From a virus: 47,993 bases of DNA. The DNA lies in IMG/VR virus record IMGVR_UViG_3300046736_000176, positions 1-47,993 of that record; one strand, given 5' to 3'. How positions within the stretch are numbered: position 1 is the stretch's first letter; every line of letters starts with the position of its first letter. The notes under the pieces were generated by a model that had not been told where the DNA came from, made no database searches, and worked only from the letters and a program-made list of their open reading frames with translations. A program made the translations under genes and the position numbers. Shown in pieces: positions 45,322-47,993 of this stretch.

Positions 45322-45695
45322 GACATAGACCCTGTGCTGATCTGCTTGGTGATTTCCGCGTAGTCTACTTTCTTGACAATATGCGGGAGATCCGTTTCCC
45401 GGTTGTCGTCCCAGGCCCCGATAAAGGTGCCGAGCATGGTGCTTCCCGAGACCTCCCCGAAAACGTCAGGGACGAACGAAGCTTCGAAGTCGACGAAGAA
45501 ATCCTCCCTCTCTCCAGCAAGCAGGGTAACTTCGACGGCTTGGCGGCTTTTCCGGAAAAGACAGCAGATGATGCTGTCGCTGAAGCGGCTGAAGGTCAGG
45601 GTCGAGACATGGGGCGGGACGGCGAACAGATAGGTCGTGGTCCTGCCGCACGCGCTTTTGATGTATCCGATCTGCTCAAGATCCACGGTGATCAT
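45318..45695 (-). CDS. Hypothetical protein next to the terminase
   Basis: A 125-residue protein I do not recognise. It is beta-rich: LEQIGYIKSACGRTTTYLFA, STLTFSRFSDSIICCLFRKS, EVTLLAGEREDFFVDFEASF. The C-terminus (KKVDYAEITKQISTG) matches in pattern the C-terminus of the next gene (REIDYSAITRSLA). A strong GGAGG lies six bases before ATG 45695. It is likely a packaging or head accessory protein by position. Confidence 0.65.
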   Translation of the reverse strand: MITVDLEQIGYIKSACGRTTTYLFAVPPHVSTLTFSRFSDSIICCLFRKSRQAVEVTLLAGEREDFFVDFEASFVPDVFGEVSGSTMLGTFIGAWDDNRETDLPHIVKKVDYAEITKQISTGSMS

Positions 45696-45773
45696 GATGT
45701 CCTCCGGGTTTTCGGTCGAGAAATCATAGACCTAGTCTTCTTCCACTGGCGACCTGAAGATCTTCCCGGATCG

Positions 45774-45790
45774 GAACTTGTCCCAAGTTC
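45774..45790 (-). other. Hairpin just after the terminase stop
   Basis: Seven-pair stem CAAGTTC / GAACTTG with a three-base loop, four bases past the terminase TGA. No T tract follows, so it is an mRNA structure, not a canonical terminator. Confidence 0.45.
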
Positions 45791-45794
45791 GGAC

Positions 45795-47495
45795 TCATCT
45801 CCCGACCAGATCCCCTATCTTTAGCGTCCTTGAGCCAGTCATGCACGCGTAACGGGTGCCATCAGCGCAGTGATCTTCCTGGGTTGTATCAAGCTCGTCG
45901 AAATCATTGTCAGATCTCTGCATGACGGGCACCGTTCTCAACCAATGAACGCAACTCTCGAATACCCACAGGCCAGGACGTTCCGGCCTCTCTTGACTGG
46001 AACTCTCCAGCATGTCGCGCATCTTCTGCCAACCGGCGACTCTGTTGTTGTCTGCCGGAGCCATGATCAGGTTGTGACCGGCCTCTTTGGCGCCCTTGCG
46101 CATCTCGTCGTAGATGCTTTCTCTACCGAGCTTTGAGTAAATCGATGGATCTGCGACACATCCAGAGAACCGATGGCCCAGGGAACGCTCCGCGATACCC
46201 TTCCCCAGCGCGAGATTGGTCAGGCGCAGGCCGTCGTTGGGGATGATGTCTCCAGACTTGGTCTTGGCACAGGTATACCACTCCTTGACCAGGATCAGGG
46301 AGCCCCTGGGAAACACGAAACCATCCAGTTGAGAGACTGGGTTGCCGTCCGACACGGCCCATATCCCAAGCCATGCCGGGGCGGCGCTGCCCCAGTCGAA
46401 CGAGCGGCGCCAGCTCCATCCCGCCGGGATGGAGAAGGGCTGGAGGAAGTGTCTGCTCGGGATGATCAAATCGTCGAAGAATCCGCCGGCAACGATATCC
46501 CAGTCGCCATTCAGCCAGGCGTTGACCAGAGTTGCCGATCCCGTCCCGCGCAGCCGGTTGGCGTAGGTCGGGTCGTTCTTCATCATCGCGGAATTGTCCG
46601 TCAGCCTGGACGGGATATAGATCCGAAACTCCCCGGTTTCCTCGTCCTTGATCGGCGTCCAGCCCTGGGGCGCGGGAGAGATGTATCTCGCCTTGACCCA
46701 GGAGTTCCCACTGACCCAGACCGAACCGTCTTGCTGAAGAATGAAGCTGTGCGTTTCCTGGACCCCGATGCAGTAGACATCCCCCTCGTAGTCATACGTC
46801 TCCAGGGCAGCGGTGGTGAGTTCCAGGTCATCCCTGAGATATTGGTCCATCTTGAGACGGGTGCCATCGAAGAACAGGCTCCTGGGAATCGTGAACTCAT
46901 CCGGCATCTCATTGAAGGCAACGAGAGAGATCTTCCCGTCCGGCCCAACAACCGCGATCTTGTGGTTGGGCGTGAACACCATGCTCATGTCGTCCTGGGC
47001 AAGGGTCATCATCGGACCGCTGTAATGCCGCTTGTGGGTCTGGCTGACACGGGAGGCCTTGATCTCGCCGTACGGGGTCACCGTCATTACGGCATCTCCG
47101 ACCTTCAAGTCCTTGATATCCGTCCAGCCGGTGGGCGTCCGGACAAGGCCATACGGAACGCAGTGTCCACTGCCGCCAGGATTTCCGGTCATGATAAGCT
47201 CCGGCGTCACTCCCGCGCTGGATCGGAGAGTGCCGCGCAGCCTGTTGATGGCATCGGGGGTACTCCAGTTGGTCACCTCCTCGAAACATAGGAATGAATT
47301 CTTGTTTAGCAACCCTGTTTCTGTGATATAGTGATTTGCGTCTCTCACAGTCAAATCATAGACAGGGCAACTACCACATGGCGTCAATCGGACAGAACCC
47401 CATTCCACTGGAACTACTGCATGCCGCCGCTCTCTGGTATAGGGGTGGATATATTGCGAATTCTCCAGGTGGGTATCTTCGAGAGTACAATCCAT
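45795..47495 (-). CDS. terL: Large terminase, C-terminal fragment carrying two intein segments
   Basis: Extein parts are terminase: SFLCFEEVTNWSTPDAINRL (Walker B) to TGNPGGSGH (coupling motif), then SWVKARYISPAPQGW and the nuclease domain with acidic residues in FDWGSAAPAW, VADPSIYSKLG and DHCADGTRYA. It cuts and pumps genomic DNA. Between GH and SWVK lies a complete 153-residue mini-intein (46704-47162). Before SFLCFEE lies the C-terminal end of another intein. No Walker A domain is in view; it must lie right of 47993. The minus frame stays open to the window edge, but beyond about 47430 it looks like the antisense of an HNH gene, so I begin this fragment at ATG 47495, the first Met before the intein end. 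That start is uncertain, and a continuous reading to the right cannot be excluded. Confidence 0.82.
   Translation of the reverse strand: MDCTLEDTHLENSQYIHPYTRERRHAVVPVEWGSVRLTPCGSCPVYDLTVRDANHYITETGLLNKNSFLCFEEVTNWSTPDAINRLRGTLRSSAGVTPELIMTGNPGGSGHCVPYGLVRTPTGWTDIKDLKVGDAVMTVTPYGEIKASRVSQTHKRHYSGPMMTLAQDDMSMVFTPNHKIAVVGPDGKISLVAFNEMPDEFTIPRSLFFDGTRLKMDQYLRDDLELTTAALETYDYEGDVYCIGVQETHSFILQQDGSVWVSGNSWVKARYISPAPQGWTPIKDEETGEFRIYIPSRLTDNSAMMKNDPTYANRLRGTGSATLVNAWLNGDWDIVAGGFFDDLIIPSRHFLQPFSIPAGWSWRRSFDWGSAAPAWLGIWAVSDGNPVSQLDGFVFPRGSLILVKEWYTCAKTKSGDIIPNDGLRLTNLALGKGIAERSLGHRFSGCVADPSIYSKLGRESIYDEMRKGAKEAGHNLIMAPADNNRVAGWQKMRDMLESSSQERPERPGLWVFESCVHWLRTVPVMQRSDNDFDELDTTQEDHCADGTRYACMTGSRTLKIGDLVGR
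46704..47162 (-). other. Complete mini-intein in the terminase coupling motif
   Basis: 153 codons from Cys1 (47162) to Asn153 (46704). Block A: CVPYGLVRTPTGWTDIKDLK with VGDAVMTV; block B: MVFTPNHKIAVVG (T-x-x-H); block F: DVYCIGVQETHSFILQQD; end VSGN before Ser+1. It has no LAGLIDADG or HNH domain. Removal restores TGNPGGSGH-SWVKARYI, which is the normal terminase sequence. The penultimate residue is Gly where most inteins have His. Confidence 0.9.
47298..47495 (-). other. C-terminal segment of a second intein upstream of Walker B
   Basis: The part nearest the extein, GSCPVYDLTVRDANHYITET then GLLNKN, has intein block F (VYDLTV-x4-HYI) and ends with Asn at 47298 before Ser+1 of SFLCFEE. VVPVEWGSVRLTP just before it also fits an intein strand. 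The penultimate residue is Lys. The N-terminal half of this intein is not in the window; the right-hand boundary given (47495) is only the first Met. Confidence 0.75.
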
Positions 47496-47993
47496 TCCAT
47501 CCGGCAGGCTCCAGGCGCGGACTTGTTCTTCAGCATAGACTGGTAATGGAGCGGAAGCTAGGTCGCCTTCTCTCTGAAGAAGAAGTTGTTCATCATGAGG
47601 ACGAGGATAAAACAAACAACGATCCTGAGAACCTTGTCCTCTTTCCGAACCAGAAAGCTCACGCGCACTACCATCGTCTCCAGGACGCGGCATGTCATGA
47701 TACAACCATGATAGAGAAGGTTCGGCAAGCCGCCGCAGATCCGAAAGCAAAGCTGACTGATCTTGGTATCTCTGAGCCGACGATCCGGAAGATATGCCGG
47801 ATGTACGGGATATTCTGGAAGCGTGCGGATAAGGCGGACCTGACCGAAGATCAGGTACGTGAAACACTACAGGGCAGGACAACGGAGGAAGCGGCAGCAC
47901 TTCTCGATGTCCATCCCCAGACACTCTACAATCGCTTCGATCATCTTCTGGATAAGCGGAATGCCCCAGGCTTCCTCGATGAGCATCGAGAAG
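47378..47993 (+). CDS. HNH endonuclease on the plus strand, runs off the right edge
   Basis: ATG 47378 opens a frame of at least 205 codons that is unbroken at 47993. It contains a textbook HNH motif: GGYIANSPGGYLREYNPFHP, GLVLQHRLVMERKLGRLLSE, then EEVVHHEDEDKTNNDPENLV and NQKAHAHYHRL (His-His-Glu, Asn-Asn, terminal His residues). Further on LTDLGISEPTIRKICRMYGI and GRTTEEAAALLDVHPQTLYN look like helix-turn-helix units for DNA contact. It is the only protein on the plus strand that I accept. Its first 40 codons overlap the intein C-terminal segment of the terminase on the other strand. A weak AGGG lies upstream. Likely the homing nuclease linked to the second intein. Confidence 0.82.
   Translation, partial: MASIGQNPIPLELLHAAALWYRGGYIANSPGGYLREYNPFHPAGSRRGLVLQHRLVMERKLGRLLSEEEVVHHEDEDKTNNDPENLVLFPNQKAHAHYHRLQDAACHDTTMIEKVRQAAADPKAKLTDLGISEPTIRKICRMYGIFWKRADKADLTEDQVRETLQGRTTEEAAALLDVHPQTLYNRFDHLLDKRNAPGFLDEHRE

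Noticed and set aside
45774-45800. GATGAGTCC...GGAC after the terminase stop looks like part of a hammerhead ribozyme
   Set aside because: The core CUGAUGA and the GAAA after stem II are not present, and no stem I/III pairing is seen. It is a simple hairpin.

Overview
The window is a near-contiguous block of the late (structural) genes of a tailed, siphovirus-type phage or prophage. DNA is GC-rich and almost every gene lies on the minus strand, so the phage order runs from right to left. Genes are packed with ATGA/TGATG stop-start overlaps. The host is not directly visible. The GC content, a small ribbon-helix-helix protein of a type common in alphaproteobacteria, and a Thivi_2564-like membrane protein suggest an alphaproteobacterium (for example Rhodospirillales), but this is inference. 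No integrase, replication, lysis or tRNA gene is in view.

Layout in transcription order. (1) 47993-44505: C-terminal part of the large terminase, interrupted by a complete mini-intein and by the C-terminal end of a second intein, with an HNH endonuclease gene on the opposite strand; then a degenerate terminase-ATPase-like protein and two unknowns, closed by a terminator. (2) 44504-38088: DUF4055-type portal, ribbon-helix-helix protein, two tandem TylF-like methyltransferases, SPP1 gp7/Mu F-like head morphogenesis protein, two unknowns and a NodB-like polysaccharide deacetylase, closed by a terminator. (3) 37813-33889: scaffold, a structured intergenic region, major capsid protein, low-complexity proteins and an Ig-like protein. 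(4) 33889-11791: about 22 kb of receptor-binding and tail-spike proteins: sialate-esterase-like SGNH spike, beta-helix spikes, a YetA/PcRGLX-like protein, LamG-like lectin domains and two proteins with arrays of a 24-residue repeat. (5) 11777-8357: small membrane protein, head-tail connectors, tail completion and terminator proteins. (6) 8300-7339: free-standing HNH endonuclease with its own promoter and terminator. (7) 7299-1: tail tube, an Acb2-like anti-CBASS protein, tail assembly chaperone with probable -1 frameshift, tape measure, gpM and gpL (gpL runs off the left edge).

The genes build one particle: terminase and portal package DNA; scaffold and capsid form the head; connectors join it to a non-contractile tail whose length is set by the tape measure; the spikes bind and probably cut or de-acetylate host surface glycans. 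The methyltransferases and deacetylase look like cargo that could alter surface sugars, and the Acb2-like protein probably soaks up immune cyclic nucleotides. The most unusual items are the broken, doubly intein-bearing terminase with an antisense HNH gene, the 33-unit repeat array, the misplaced spike cluster, and a tail-tube gene whose only plausible start codon is ATC.
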